A DNA stretch of 64,000 nucleotides. It comes from Hymenobacter radiodurans (GTDB lineage Bacteria; Bacteroidota; Bacteroidia; Cytophagales; Hymenobacteraceae). The notes under the pieces were generated by a model. That model searched no databases and had not been told where the DNA came from. It saw only the letters and a program-made list of their open reading frames with translations. The position numbers and the translations under genes were made by a program. Below, one piece after another: positions 38,618 through 48,998 of this stretch. Location of the stretch: the NCBI RefSeq assembly GCF_004355185.1, contig NZ_CP037922.1, positions 2,046,001-2,110,000 on the forward strand, written 5' to 3'. The stretch's first letter is position 1. Every line of letters begins with the position of its first letter.

Positions 38618-40002
38618 CTACTTCAACGTCTGCACCGAGCTGTCGTTGATGCCGTACGGGTGCTGCTTGAGTAGCTGAATAGTTTCGGCACCGGCCAGCA
38701 GCACCGGGCCGTAGCCGTGGGCCGCGTACAAATTCACGGGACGGTAGTAGTAGAATGCCGGATCGAAGCCCATGCCGGTGCCGACGCAGGTGCCTTCCAC
38801 CTGACCTTGGGCATTTACTTTAGTACTGACCGCGTTCCAGGCCAGCAGGGCCATGGGACCGTAGGCTTTGGCATCGAGCCAGCCCTGGTTGATGGCGTGG
38901 GCAATGGCATAGGCGTAGATGGCGGTGGCCGAGGTTTCGAGGTAGGAGTCGGGGCGGTCGAGGAGCTGATGCCAGAAGCCGCTGCCGGCCTGCTGGGCGG
39001 CGAGGCCGCGGGCGTGGGCGCGCAGCAGCTCCAGCACGGCCGGACGGCCGGGGTGGTCGGCGGGCAATACGTCGAGCAACTCTACTTTAGTCAGCAAAGC
39101 CCAACCGTTAGCGCGGGCCCAGTGAAATTCGGGGTGCACCGTCATCTCCTGCACCCAGCCGTGCATGTACAGGCCCTTCGACTTGTTGAACATGCGGGGG
39201 GCAAATTGGGTCACCTGCTTCACGGCTTCGTCGTAGTAGCGCCGCTCGCCGGTGAGCTTGCCCATCTGAGCCAGGGCCGGCACGCTCATGTATAAGTCGT
39301 CGAGCCACAGCGTATTCGGCTGGGGTCGATTGCGGGCCAAAGTGCCATCGGCCAATCGGAACTCCTTGGTCATGATGAAGTCCATGAAATTGTTGATCAT
39401 GGGGCGTAGGTCGGCTGAGGCGTTGGCGCGCTGGGTTTTAATCATAGCCGCACACAGCGAGCCGGCGTCGTCCAGAGCCTTGGGGTAGAGCATCGAGCGC
39501 ATGGGCGTGGCCGCCTCCGGGTTGGCTTTTTGGTAGGCGCTAAAGTAGGGTCCTAACTCGCTCAAAAACTTCAGGCGACTAACAGTGTAGGCAGCGTATT
39601 TAGGGTCGCCGGTGGTTTCGCTGGCCCGCAGCATGCCCGCGTACGTGACGCCCCACTCGTAGCTGGTGAGGCGGAAGTCGCCGGGCCGGATGATGGCGTC
39701 GGGCGAGAACTTGCGCCGGTCGGTGATGGGCGCGTTCGTCTTTTTATCGACTAGCTCGGCGGGCGTGGCGGTGTTCAAATAGTTGTACACGCGGTCCAGC
39801 ACCTGCTTTACTTCCTCGGCTTTTACTTGGCCATAGGGAATCGGATAATCCGGCTTGAGCAGGTGCAGGGGGTAGTGGTGTCGTTGGTCTTGGGCGGCGC
39901 GGTTTGCGCCACTACCAGGCTAGGGGTCACCACGATGGCCAGCAAGGGTAGCTTTTTAGCTATGGAAAGCAGGTGCATAGACAGCAGAAAAGAAGATGAC
40001 AT
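38618..40002 (-). CDS. GH105/GH88 unsaturated uronyl hydrolase (frame break at 39868-39872)
   Basis: About 461 residues once one base is added. The signal peptide (MHLLSIAKKLPLLAIVVTPS, ending VVAQ) and mature body are in different frames. Six G at 39868-39872 instead of five join TTTP to LHLLKPDYPIPYGQVKAEEV. The alpha/alpha-barrel body includes WGVTYAGMLRASETTGDPKY, WLDDLYMSVPALAQMGKLTG, YMHGWVQEMTVHPEFHWARA and FWHQLLDRPDSYLETSATAI, all family hallmarks with the catalytic Asp candidate in LDDLYM. These enzymes remove the unsaturated sugar made by pectin lyases, completing the pathway of the GH28 and PL22 genes. ATG at 39978 is the alternative start. Confidence 0.88.
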
Positions 40003-40311
40003 AGTCACACGATTGAGGCACTGTTAGGCAACTTCTTGCCAGCTCAAATCGCTTCGCGGTATACCTGGATATAGCAGATAATACGCTGTTTTGAAGTAGC
40101 AGAAAGAAGCAACTACTGCAGGATAGACAAGAAATTCCGGCCAACATACCTGCACCGTACTGTCGATACATATTGCAGCTATCCAGCGAGCATATAGTAA
40201 GTGTGCTTTAGAAAAAGTAGAGGTAAAAAAGGCCTCCTTATATTGAGACACAATCTTTAAGTAGACCTACTATTCCACCCTTTCAAGCTTCCCGCCAGCT
40301 ATATCACTCCC
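40003..40311. other. AT-rich intergenic region between GH105 and GAF genes
   Basis: A divergent intergenic region of about 300 bases with lower GC than its surroundings; it probably holds both promoters. No gene or repeat is seen. Confidence 0.5.
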
Positions 40312-40842
40312 ATGACTATGCTTCCCCTGAATGAACTAGCGGTGGTGCTAGCTGCCAAGAATCCACCGGCTGAGCGTCTGCAGCGTGCTCTCGATCTAAT
40401 AGGCCCGTACCTGGGCGTAGACCGCTGCTTTCTGTATGTGCGCGACCCTGTGCAGGGACGAGGCCGTATTGCGTTTGTCTGGCGCAAGAGCACAACTGTG
40501 CCCGATCCGCGCCACGACTGGCAAGACGACACGGGCGACTTGCCCCAAGAAGATCCGCTGTTTCGGGCGGCGCTGGCAACCCAGCCGTCGGTATATGTCG
40601 AGGACGTAACACAGGCAGGCCCGGAGGTACTCAACCAGGATTTTGAGCGGCGCACCTTCGGCCACCGGGCCCTGGTGCACGCGCATATCACGGCGGCGGG
40701 CCAGCTGTGGGGCATTCTACAACCCTGCGTATTTGACGCCCCGCGACCCTGGACGCCGGCTGATCGGGAATATATTGAAGGCGTCATTCCCCTGATTCTG
40801 CCTAGCATTCAGGCATATATGCATACGCTGGGAAAGGTGTAG
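40312..40842 (+). CDS. GAF-domain protein
   Basis: A 176-residue protein that is a single GAF domain: RALDLIGPYLGVDRCFLYVR, then GRIAFVWRKSTTVPDP, FERRTFGHRALVHAHI and GQLWGILQPCVF. There is no attached kinase, cyclase or DNA-binding domain, so it would need a partner. The ligand cannot be told from the sequence. The gene stands alone between divergent and convergent neighbours. Confidence 0.8.
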   Translation: MTMLPLNELAVVLAAKNPPAERLQRALDLIGPYLGVDRCFLYVRDPVQGRGRIAFVWRKSTTVPDPRHDWQDDTGDLPQEDPLFRAALATQPSVYVEDVTQAGPEVLNQDFERRTFGHRALVHAHITAAGQLWGILQPCVFDAPRPWTPADREYIEGVIPLILPSIQAYMHTLGKV

Positions 40843-40849
40843 TAATAAT

Positions 40850-43486
40850 TTAGGTACGTGGTTGTAAGAGTTTCGCGATGAGACCCGTCCAGCCGGTTTG
40901 GTGGCTGGCGCCTAAGCCCTGGCCGGTGTCGCCGTGGAAGTACTCATGGAAGAGCAGGTAGTCGCGGAAGTGTGGGTCCTGCTGCAGGTGGGCATTCGAG
41001 CCCAGGGCGGGACGAATGCCCGCTTCGTTGCGCAAAAAGAGCTGGGTAAGTCGTGCACTCAGCGCATCGGCAATCTGGAGTAGCGTACAATACTTGCCCG
41101 ACCCAGTGGGATATTCTACCTGAAAATCGTCGCCGTAATAGTGGTGGAAACGTTGCAACGACTCGATGATCAAGAAGTTGGTCGGCATCCAAATTGGCCC
41201 CCGCCAGTTGGAGTTGCCCCCGTACATATCCGTAGTCGACTCGCCCGCTTCATAGCGTACGGTCAGGTCCTGACCGGCGCAGTGAAACTGATAGGGATGA
41301 TCCAGATGGTAGCGCGACAGCGAGCGAATGCCGTAGTCTGACAGAAACTCCGCCTCATCCAGGGCCCGAGCCAGCAGGCGCTTCATGCGGTGGCCGCGCA
41401 GCAGGGAAAGCAAGTGCGTGGCCTGTTGCCCCGGCTCCTGCCAGCGCGAGACCAGACTGGCCAATTGAGGACGGTTTTCTAAGAACCAGCGGAGCCGGGC
41501 CCCAAACTGGGGTACGGATTGCAGCAGCTCGTCGTCGAGCACTTCTACCGCAAACAAAGGAATCAGGCCGACCAGGGAGCGGGTTTTTAGCAGCTGCAGG
41601 CCATTGCCAGGGGTGTGAAGGGCATCGTAGTAAAACTCGTCCTCATCGTCCCAGAGGTCCTGGTGGGCCTGGTCCATGTTGGTCATAGCCCCGGCGATGT
41701 AAAGGAAGTGCTCGAAAAACTTGCTGGCCAGATCCTGGTAAATTGGGTTGGTGCGGGCTAGCTCCAAGGCCATGCGCATCATGTTCAGGGCGTACATGGC
41801 CATCCAGCTGGTAGCATCGGCCTGCTCGAGGCTGCTGCCCGCCGCCAGCGGAGCCGAGCGGTCGAACAAGCCGATGTTATCCAGCCCCAAAAAGCCCCCC
41901 TCAAAGATGTTGCGCCCGCTCCGGTCCTTGCGGTTTACCCACCAGGTAAAGTTGAGCAGCAGGCGGTGAAACACCGTAGCTAAAAAATCGGTGTCGCCGG
42001 GGCCGCCGCTGTGCTTCTGACACATCTTGTACACGCGCCAGGTGGCCCAGGCGTGCACGGGTGGGTTTACGTCGCTCAAGTTCCACTCGTAGGCCGGCAG
42101 CTGGCCATTGGGGTGCATGTACCAGTCTTGGCAAAGCAAGCGCAGCTGATGCTTGGCAAACTCGGGGTCCAGCTGGGCCAGGGGCAGGCAGTGAAAAGCG
42201 AGGTCCCAGGCCGCGTACCACGGGTACTCCCACTTGTCGGGCATCGAGATGATGTCGGCATTGTTGAGGTGCAGCCAGCCCGCGTTGCGGCCGTGTTGGC
42301 GCTGAGCTGGAGGGGGCGGGGTGGCCGGGTCGCCGGAAAGCCACTGCGGCACGTCGTAGTAGTAGAACTGCTTGCTCCAGAGCATCCCGGCAAAAGCTTG
42401 CCGCTGCACCCGGCGGGCGTCGGCATTCGATAGCGCGGCCTGCACGGCGGCGTAGTACTGGTCGGCCTCCTGGTGTCGCTGCTTCAGGAGCTGCTCGAAG
42501 TCGGCGAACGGGTGCGTTTGACCAGCGGGGCCCAACCGTACGCGCACCGACTTTGAGGCGCCGGCCGGAATGGATAGCGGGTAGTCGGCTGCTGCTTTGG
42601 TACCTGTCTGGGCTGGGTTAATTGTGGCCGCTCCGTGTACCAGGTAATCGTTAATACCATCCTTAAAATAGGCTGTTGGCGCGGTGGGGGGCGTTTTGTA
42701 TAAGCGCTGGGTGTTCGTTTCGTTGTCGCAGAACAGCAGCGTCGGGTCCTGGTCGCAGTACAGGCACAGCTCGCCCAGCTTTTGGTGATGCACCGCAATG
42801 GCGCTACCCGCCGGGTCGGCAGCTAGCTGGGGGCGGTAGTCATCGAGGCCCCAGGCCCAGGTATTCCGAAACCAAAGCTGCGGCAGCACATGCACGGTTG
42901 CCGCCACCGGACCCCGGTTGTGCACTGTTATCTGAAGCAGAATGTCGTCGGGGGCCGCCTTGGCGTACTCAATAGATACGTCGAAGTAACGATTATCGTG
43001 AAAGGCACCTGTGTCGAAGAGCTCAAACTCGGGCTGTTGGCGACCCCGGCGGGCGTTTTCCTGCACCAGCCACTCGTAGGGAAACGCGTGCTGCGGATAC
43101 TTGTACAACTGGTGCATGTAAGCGTGCGTGGGCACGTTGTCGAGGTAATAATACACCTCCTTCACGTCCTCGCCGTGGTTGCCCTCAGGCCCGCTTAGCC
43201 CAAACAGGCGCTCTTTCAGGATGGGGTCGTGCCCATTCCAGAGGCCCACCGAGAGGCAGAGCAGCTGCTGGTCATCGGAAATGCCCCCCAGCCCGTCTTC
43301 GCCCCAGCGGTAGGCATAGGAGCGGGCCATATCGTGGGTGCAGTGCTGCCAGGCCTGGCCGTCGGCCGAATAATCCTCGCGCACGGTGCCCCACTGGCGC
43401 TCCGAGAGATAAGGTCCCCACCGGCGCCAGGGAGCGCGAGGCGCCTGGGCCGCCGCCAATCGTTCGTGTTCGGCCGTCATGCTCAT
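40850..43486 (-). CDS. MGH1-like / GH63-type glycoside hydrolase
   Basis: About 878 residues, cytosolic (no signal peptide) when started at ATG 43486 (MSMTAEHERL). The ORF is open further upstream, but that stretch is unlike protein. The N-terminal half is a beta-sandwich (LLCLSVGLWNGHDPILKERL, PTHAYMHQLYKYPQHAFPYE); the C-terminal half is an alpha/alpha barrel with YYYDVPQWLSGDP, KWEYPWYAAWDLAFHCLPLA, EWNLSDVNPPVHAWATW and GNSNWRGPIWMPTNFLI. The Asp/Glu in AAWDLAFH and EWNLSDVNP are catalytic candidates of clan GH-G/GH63 enzymes. Substrate is unclear, possibly glucosylglycerate or alpha-glucosides. Confidence 0.82.
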   Translation of the reverse strand: MSMTAEHERLAAAQAPRAPWRRWGPYLSERQWGTVREDYSADGQAWQHCTHDMARSYAYRWGEDGLGGISDDQQLLCLSVGLWNGHDPILKERLFGLSGPEGNHGEDVKEVYYYLDNVPTHAYMHQLYKYPQHAFPYEWLVQENARRGRQQPEFELFDTGAFHDNRYFDVSIEYAKAAPDDILLQITVHNRGPVAATVHVLPQLWFRNTWAWGLDDYRPQLAADPAGSAIAVHHQKLGELCLYCDQDPTLLFCDNETNTQRLYKTPPTAPTAYFKDGINDYLVHGAATINPAQTGTKAAADYPLSIPAGASKSVRVRLGPAGQTHPFADFEQLLKQRHQEADQYYAAVQAALSNADARRVQRQAFAGMLWSKQFYYYDVPQWLSGDPATPPPPAQRQHGRNAGWLHLNNADIISMPDKWEYPWYAAWDLAFHCLPLAQLDPEFAKHQLRLLCQDWYMHPNGQLPAYEWNLSDVNPPVHAWATWRVYKMCQKHSGGPGDTDFLATVFHRLLLNFTWWVNRKDRSGRNIFEGGFLGLDNIGLFDRSAPLAAGSSLEQADATSWMAMYALNMMRMALELARTNPIYQDLASKFFEHFLYIAGAMTNMDQAHQDLWDDEDEFYYDALHTPGNGLQLLKTRSLVGLIPLFAVEVLDDELLQSVPQFGARLRWFLENRPQLASLVSRWQEPGQQATHLLSLLRGHRMKRLLARALDEAEFLSDYGIRSLSRYHLDHPYQFHCAGQDLTVRYEAGESTTDMYGGNSNWRGPIWMPTNFLIIESLQRFHHYYGDDFQVEYPTGSGKYCTLLQIADALSARLTQLFLRNEAGIRPALGSNAHLQQDPHFRDYLLFHEYFHGDTGQGLGASHQTGWTGLIAKLLQPRT

Positions 43487-43747
43487 GCTAATAAAGGAAG
43501 CGTGCAGAAGGAAAGGGAAAACGGGCCGGATGGGCACTCCGGGCTGGGGTGAATGTAGGGAAAAGGCCGTATTTCCGCGCCAGCTATTGGGCAACTCCTG
43601 ACTTTCGGACTGAGCGCACTCCTGTTTAGCAGCATCTTTAGTGGGCCGCGCTTGGGGGATGGGTCATGCAGGATTGTACTGCTGATTTGCCTTATTTTTC
43701 GTATTTTAAGCTGATTTTAATTTCCTCGGTTTCTCAATCCCTGTCTC

Positions 43748-44422
43748 ATGAATCTACTTTCAGGAATTCACCATAAAGTCAAGCTGGCGTTTCTGTTTTT
43801 GGGTATCGTGCTGACTATGCTGGGCAGTAGCTTATGGGAAACCCGCCAGCTGCACGACATGAACACGGCTGTTGCCTCGCTCTACCAAGACCGGCTCCAG
43901 CCCACCGCGGGTCTTTTTGCCCTCAACGACCATATGTACGCCAAGCGGCAACTGCTGGAAAGCTATCTGGCCGCGCCGACCCAGACACATTTCCACAATA
44001 CCCAGGTTCAGCTAGTAGCCCAAAACAAGGCCATAGATTCCCTGCTCAAGAGCTATCAGGCTACATATATGGTGGCCGAGGAAAACAAAGTGTTCCAGTC
44101 GGTTATGGCCCACCTCACTCGCTATAACTACCTGGAAGCGGAACTGCTGTACGTTGGCGCGCCGACTTCCGGCGCGTCTGCCCAGGAGCTTGCTCGGCAG
44201 TTTGACCGCATTCATGCGGATGTGAGCCGCCTCACCCAGATTCAACTCCAAGTGGGCCAGCAACTTTCGCGCGGCTCGGAGGTGGCCGATGGACACGCTA
44301 CGCTGCTGAGCCAAGTGAAAATAGCCCTGCTGGTGGTTCTGACCGTGGCCATTCTGCAAGCGTTAGTGGTGGATAAACACCCCCTGCTACCCAAAAACCT
44401 GAAAAACTTCCGTCTTAACTAA
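43748..44422 (+). CDS. Four-helix-bundle sensor protein without output domain
   Basis: 224 residues with two membrane helices (about 13-28 and 194-211) bracketing a periplasmic helical bundle (ASLYQDRLQPTAGLFALNDH, MYAKRQLLESYLAA). This is the 4HB_MCP sensor layout of chemoreceptors and histidine kinases, but the protein ends 13 residues after the second helix with no HAMP, kinase or MCP domain. It lies 32 bases from the convergent phoU stop. It may be a modulator of a separate signalling protein. Confidence 0.72.
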   Translation: MNLLSGIHHKVKLAFLFLGIVLTMLGSSLWETRQLHDMNTAVASLYQDRLQPTAGLFALNDHMYAKRQLLESYLAAPTQTHFHNTQVQLVAQNKAIDSLLKSYQATYMVAEENKVFQSVMAHLTRYNYLEAELLYVGAPTSGASAQELARQFDRIHADVSRLTQIQLQVGQQLSRGSEVADGHATLLSQVKIALLVVLTVAILQALVVDKHPLLPKNLKNFRLN

Positions 44423-44454
44423 GGCCGCTCGCGCTTTGGATGGGCGCCGAACAG

Positions 44455-45141
44455 CTACTGGCCCCGGTGCTTGCCCGACTGGTGGCGCAACACCTGCGCT
44501 TCCAAGTAGAAGATGATTTCCTCCGCAATGTTCTTGGCCTCATCGCCAATGCGGTCGAGCTTACGCACGAGCAGCAGGATCTGCAGAGCCTGCTGCACCT
44601 GCCCCGGATGATCCTGAATATAGGTCGCCAGGGCAGCGTGCGCCTGTACATTGTTGTCAGCCAAAGCTTTTACCTCCCTGAACATGCGCCGGGCCAGCTG
44701 GCTGTCTTCGTGCTCAAAAGCCCCCTGCACCATTTCCAGCAGCATGGTAGCCTCCCGGCACATCTCATCAAGGCGGCTGATGGCCAGCAAATGAGGATCA
44801 AATTTTTCCTCGCCCTTCAGCACAAAGCGCCGGACAAACTGGGCCATGGCTTTGGCCGCATCGCCCACGCGCTCCAGACTGGTATTAATTTTCAGCACGG
44901 CCAGCACAAACCGCAGATCAATGGCGACCGGCGTGTGCAGGGCGATGATGCTTTCGCAGTGCCGCTCAATTTTCAACTCCCGGGTATTGATGCGCTTTTC
45001 CTGCCGCGATACCTCTTTCACCAGCGCCGGATCAGGCGCGTGCAAGGCCCGCTGACTGCGCTGAAGCTGCGCGAGCACCATGCCCCACATAGCATGTACC
45101 TCTTGTTTAAGTTGCTGAATTTCAAGTGCTAAGTGAGCCAT
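44455..45141 (-). CDS. phoU: Phosphate signalling protein PhoU
   Basis: A 228-residue PhoU: two three-helix repeats with KRINTRELKIERHCESIIAL and PVAIDLRFVLAVLKINTSLE, then RVGDAAKAMAQFVRR and, in the second repeat, KLDRIGDEAKNIAEEIIFYL. The E/D-rich E(R)xGDxxxN-like motifs are the metal-binding clusters that let PhoU shut down the Pst transporter and the PhoR kinase. It is the last gene of the pst operon, 57 bases after pstB. Confidence 0.93.
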   Translation of the reverse strand: MAHLALEIQQLKQEVHAMWGMVLAQLQRSQRALHAPDPALVKEVSRQEKRINTRELKIERHCESIIALHTPVAIDLRFVLAVLKINTSLERVGDAAKAMAQFVRRFVLKGEEKFDPHLLAISRLDEMCREATMLLEMVQGAFEHEDSQLARRMFREVKALADNNVQAHAALATYIQDHPGQVQQALQILLLVRKLDRIGDEAKNIAEEIIFYLEAQVLRHQSGKHRGQ

Positions 45142-45198
45142 TTCGGTAGTAATTGATGGAAGCCCTGCTGACTACGGCGGCTGGCGCCAACAATGAAA

Positions 45199-45950
45199 TC
45201 AGCCGAAGCGGCCGGTGATGTAGTTCTGCGTCTGCTCGTGGCGGGGCTGAGTGAAGAGCCGGCTCGTATCATCGTACTCCACCAGGTGGCCATAGTTGAA
45301 GAAGGCCGTTTTATCGCTCACGCGGCCAGCCTGCTGCATGTTGTGGGTCACGATAAGAATGGTGTACTGCTGCTTCAGGGCATAAATCAGCTCCTCGATT
45401 TTGGCCGTGGAAATCGGGTCCAGGGCCGAGGCCGGCTCGTCCATGAGTAGAATATGGGGCTCGACGGCCAGTACGCGCGCAATACACAGGCGCTGCTGCT
45501 GCCCTCCCGACAAAGCCAGCGCCGACTTGCGCAGATCGTTTTTCACTTCATCCCAGAGCGCGGCCTGACGCAGCGATTTTTCGACCACCTCATCGAGCAC
45601 GGCTTTGCTGCGGACGCCCTGCAGCACCAGCCCATACGTGACGTTGTCGTAGATGCTTTTCGGGAACGGATTCGGACGCTGAAACACCATGCCCACGCGC
45701 TTGCGCAGCTCCTCTACGGCTTGCTGGGGGCATATATATCCTGGCCCTGAATCAGAATGCTCCCTTCGTGGCGAAAGTCGCTGATAAAGTCGTTCATGCG
45801 GTTAAACAGCCGCAGAAACGTGGATTTGCCGCAGCCCGAAGGACCAATCAAGGCCGTCACCGTATGGGCTGCGATGGTCATGGAGATATCCTGCAGCACG
45901 TGGTTCGTGCCGTAGTACACATTCACGTGCTCAACTTCCAGTTCGGGCAT
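45199..45950 (-). CDS. pstB: Phosphate ABC transporter ATPase PstB (frame break at 45726-45730)
   Basis: About 250 residues after one added base. Walker [10 protein letters not shown] and [18 protein letters not shown] are in the first frame; [20 protein letters not shown], the ABC signature LSGGQQQR, Walker [14 protein letters not shown] and the H-loop IVTHNMQQA are in the second. The switch lies at five G (+ strand 45726-45730) in the recurrent motif; six give GQDIYAP joined to [11 protein letters not shown]. PstB powers phosphate import with PstC and PstA. An essential transporter subunit broken exactly at a homopolymer argues for a consensus error. Confidence 0.93.
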
Positions 45951-45973
45951 CGGGCAAGGCAGATTAGGGGAAG

Positions 45974-46828
45974 TTAGGGCAAATGCCGCCGCCAGCGGTT
46001 ACGCAGAAATATAGCCAGGCCATTCAGCCCGAACGTAATGAGCAGCAGCACAATAATAGCGGCGGCGGCGTTGAGACCGAAGGCCTGCTGTGGGCGCGAA
46101 ATCCAGTTGAATATTTGGACGGGCAGCGCCGAAAACTCGTCCAGGGGGCTTTTTGGGGCAAACGGCACGTAGGCCAGCACTCCTAACACGAGCAGCGGGG
46201 CCGTTTCGCCTACGGCCCGCGACAAGGCCAGGATAATACCCGTCAGAATGCCGCCCATGGAGGCGGGCAGGACTTGATACCAGATGGTTTGCCAGCGCGT
46301 GGCGCCCAACGCATACGAGGCTTCGCGCAAGGTTTTGGGCACGGCCCGAATGGCCTCGCGGGTGGCCACAATGAGAATGGGCAGGATGAGCAGCGCCAGC
46401 GTGCAGCTGGCGGCCAGCACGCTGCTGCCCATGCGCAGCAGACGGACAAAAATATGGAGCCCTAGCAGGCCATAAATCACCGACGGAACCCCGGCCAGGT
46501 TGGTAATATTAATTTCGAGCAGGGCCGACCAGCGGCTTTTGCGGCCGTATTCCTCCAGGTAGACGCCCGCCGCCAAGCCCACCGGCACAGCAATAAAAGC
46601 AGTCAGTACCATAATCCAGACGGTGCCTAGCAGGGCCGTGTAAATGCCGGCCCGGGCGGGAAAACGTGAAGGAAGCGCACTCAAAAACTGCCAGTTCAGG
46701 CGGCCTAGGCCCGTGCGCAGAATATCGAGCAGAAACAGGGCCAGCAGCAGCAGACCGAGTAGCGTAGCCACCAGGCCCACCAGGCGGAAGGCGCGGTCGA
46801 GCAGGCGGTTTCGGGTCATGTTACTCAT
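45974..46828 (-). CDS. pstA: Phosphate ABC transporter permease PstA
   Basis: An intact 284-residue permease with six predicted membrane helices. The family features are [35 protein letters not shown], the EAA-like loop [40 protein letters not shown] and [14 protein letters not shown]. The ATG lies 8 bases inside the pstC stop, so translation is coupled. It forms the inner-membrane channel with PstC. Confidence 0.94.
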   Translation of the reverse strand: MSNMTRNRLLDRAFRLVGLVATLLGLLLLALFLLDILRTGLGRLNWQFLSALPSRFPARAGIYTALLGTVWIMVLTAFIAVPVGLAAGVYLEEYGRKSRWSALLEINITNLAGVPSVIYGLLGLHIFVRLLRMGSSVLAASCTLALLILPILIVATREAIRAVPKTLREASYALGATRWQTIWYQVLPASMGGILTGIILALSRAVGETAPLLVLGVLAYVPFAPKSPLDEFSALPVQIFNWISRPQQAFGLNAAAAIIVLLLITFGLNGLAIFLRNRWRRHLP

Positions 46829-47695
46829 ACTGCTCCCGAAATTTCTGGCGGAACCAATACCCCAAGTTGTTTAACACCAGGGTCAGGACGAAAAGGGTGA
46901 TGCCGGCGGCAAAGATGGTATCGTACTCCAAGGTGCCGTAGGCTACGTCGCCGGAGCTGACCTGCACGATATAGGTGGTGATGGTTTCGACCGGCACCAG
47001 CGGATTGGCCGTCAGGCGGGGCTCCTGCCCGGCGGCAATGGCTACAATCATGGTTTCGCCTACGGCCCGCGAAATGGCCAGGATGACCGATACGGTGATG
47101 CCCGACGAAGCGGCCGGAACCACCACCCGCAGGGCGGTTTGCAGACGCGTAGCGCCCAGCGCGTAGGAGGCTTCGCGCAAGGAGCGGGGCACGGCCGTCA
47201 GCGCGTCTTCGCTCAGCGACGAAACCAGGGGCAAGATCATGATGCCCATTACGCTCCCGGCCGACAAAGCATTAAACCCCGCCATGCCGGGTAGCAGTCG
47301 TTGCAAAAATGGTGTGACTACGGTTAAAGCAAAAAAGCCATAAACCACGGTGGGCACCGCCGCCAGAATTTCGAGCAGGGGCTTCAGGGCGTTGCGAAAG
47401 CCCACCGTTGCGTACTCATTGAGGTAGATGGCAATGATGAGGCCTAGCGGAAGAGCCACGGCGATGGCCACGCCCGTGGTAAGAAAAGTGCCCGCCACCA
47501 AGGGCAGAATACCGAAATGCTTGTCAGCAAAAAGCGGCGTCCACTGCGTATCGGTCAAAAACGCGCCCAGCGGCACCTCCCGAAAAAAATGAGCGGCCTC
47601 CACGGCGAGCATCACAATAATGCCCCCGTGGTGAGTACGCTAATGCCCGCGCTCAGTGCCAGCAGGGCTTCAATGAGGCGTTCGGGTTGTTTCAT
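46821..47695 (-). CDS. pstC: Phosphate ABC transporter permease PstC (frame break at 47623-47627)
   Basis: About 291 residues once joined. The first helix is encoded from ATG at 47695 ([24 protein letters not shown]). Five C at 47623-47627 break the frame; six give [20 protein letters not shown], the usual opening of PstC. The body has [45 protein letters not shown] and the EAA loop [20 protein letters not shown]. It precedes pstA with an 8-base overlap and follows pstS by 33 bases. Confidence 0.93.
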
Positions 47696-47728
47696 GGCCA
47701 GGCAGCAGAAGCTAATGGGGTGATACGG

Positions 47729-48697
47729 TTACCGGAGTTGGGCTACAAACTCGTCGAAGCGGGTCTGCTGGCGGTGGTATTCGGTGGCGGGCAGCGGAAT
47801 GTAGCCCACCTCCCGCGCTAAGTGCGGGGCCTGGGCCAGGTAAAAGCGAATGAAGGCCTGCACCTCGGGGCGGCGCGCGGCCACGCTGCTCACGTACAGC
47901 AGCAAGGGGCGAGAAAGGGGCGCATACGTATTATTTTTAACGGTTTCGACGGTGGGCGTTACCGGCCCGGCTCCGTTACTGGGCTGCTCGTCGTCGATGG
48001 GCACGAGCCGCAGAGCAGCTCGGTTGGCCTCATAATAGGCGAAGCCAAAAAAGCCCAGGGCCAGCGGGTCGGTGGAAACGCCCTGTACCAGCACGTTGTC
48101 GTCTTCGCTGGCCGTATAATCGCCCCGACTGGCGTGGCGCCGCCCCACAATGGCCTGAGTGAAATAGTCGTAGGTGCCGGAGGCGGTGCCAGCTCCAAAC
48201 AGATGAATTTCGGCCGCTGGCCAGTCGGGCCGAATCTGGTTCCAGCGCAGGATGCGGTGCTGGGCCGCCGGCTCCCATAATTTCTTCAGCTCACTTACTT
48301 TCAGGTTGTTGACCCACGTGTTGCTGGGGTGCACCACCACGACCAGTCCATCGAAGGCCACCGTCAGGGGCAAATAAGCAATGTGCTGCGTTTCGCAATC
48401 CTGGCCTTCGCGGTCGGTGATGGGCCGCGAGGCGTTGGTCAGGTCAATCTCCCGTCGGCAGAACTTCTGAAAGCCGCCCCCAGTGCCCGATATGCCCACG
48501 GTAATTCGCGCCGCGGGCTGTTGCCGTGCGTATTCCTCCACTACCGCCTCCGTAATCGGAAATACGGTGCTGGAGCCGTCAATGCTGATTTTTTGGTTGG
48601 TCGCTACCTCGCCGCACGCTCCAGCCAGCAGTGCAAGCAGGAGGGATGCTCCCCGAAGGAAACCAGACCTGAGCAAATGGGTTGCAGCGGATCCCAT
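47729..48697 (-). CDS. pstS: Phosphate-binding lipoprotein PstS
   Basis: About 322 residues from ATG at 48697. The lipoprotein signal ends [10 protein letters not shown], with Cys as the acylated residue. The mature part has [40 protein letters not shown] and [20 protein letters not shown], the phosphate-binding loops of the PstS family. A longer reading from GTG at 48814 would put 39 residues before the signal and is unlikely. It is the first gene of the operon pstS-pstC-pstA-pstB-phoU. Confidence 0.93.
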   Translation of the reverse strand: MGSAATHLLRSGFLRGASLLLALLAGACGEVATNQKISIDGSSTVFPITEAVVEEYARQQPAARITVGISGTGGGFQKFCRREIDLTNASRPITDREGQDCETQHIAYLPLTVAFDGLVVVVHPSNTWVNNLKVSELKKLWEPAAQHRILRWNQIRPDWPAAEIHLFGAGTASGTYDYFTQAIVGRRHASRGDYTASEDDNVLVQGVSTDPLALGFFGFAYYEANRAALRLVPIDDEQPSNGAGPVTPTVETVKNNTYAPLSRPLLLYVSSVAARRPEVQAFIRFYLAQAPHLAREVGYIPLPATEYHRQQTRFDEFVAQLR

Positions 48698-48998
48698 GGT
48701 CAACGAAGCAGCGGTTACCAGATTTGCCCCCAAGCCGCTTCGCCGGCCTTCCCAGGGGTAACGTGGAGAAAGCGAATCAAATACAGCGGCTGTAACTCGC
48801 GCTCTTTTAACCAAATGCGTAAGAGATAGAGAAGGCAGAAAGGATACCAGCGCTGAAAGCTAAGCTAGTCACAAAATTAAACTAATAAAATAATAACTTG
48901 TGTTTTAAGGCTATTGGTGCTGGCTTCATCTCTTCGTTTGGTTGCTCGCCGCGACGTAATTGTGCGTCTGAGTTTGGGGGGCTTTTTTGCTACTTGCT
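48698..48998. other. Divergent promoter region of pstS and pyruvate kinase
   Basis: About 300 bases with an AT-rich centre (48860-48910). It holds a good -7 element for pstS (48872-48879) and a G6/T6 motif (48976-48988) next to the pyruvate kinase start. I did not recognise a Pho box of the E. coli type. Confidence 0.5.
48872..48879 (-). promoter_or_regulatory. Candidate Bacteroidota -7 element for pstS
   Basis: On the minus strand the sequence is TAATTTTG, a full match to TAnnTTTG, in a very AT-rich context. The matching -33 TTG is not clear. It would give a leader of about 170 bases before pstS. Confidence 0.4.

Noticed and set aside
48698..48998. Pho box upstream of pstS
   Set aside because: No tandem CTGTCAT-like repeats were found on either strand.
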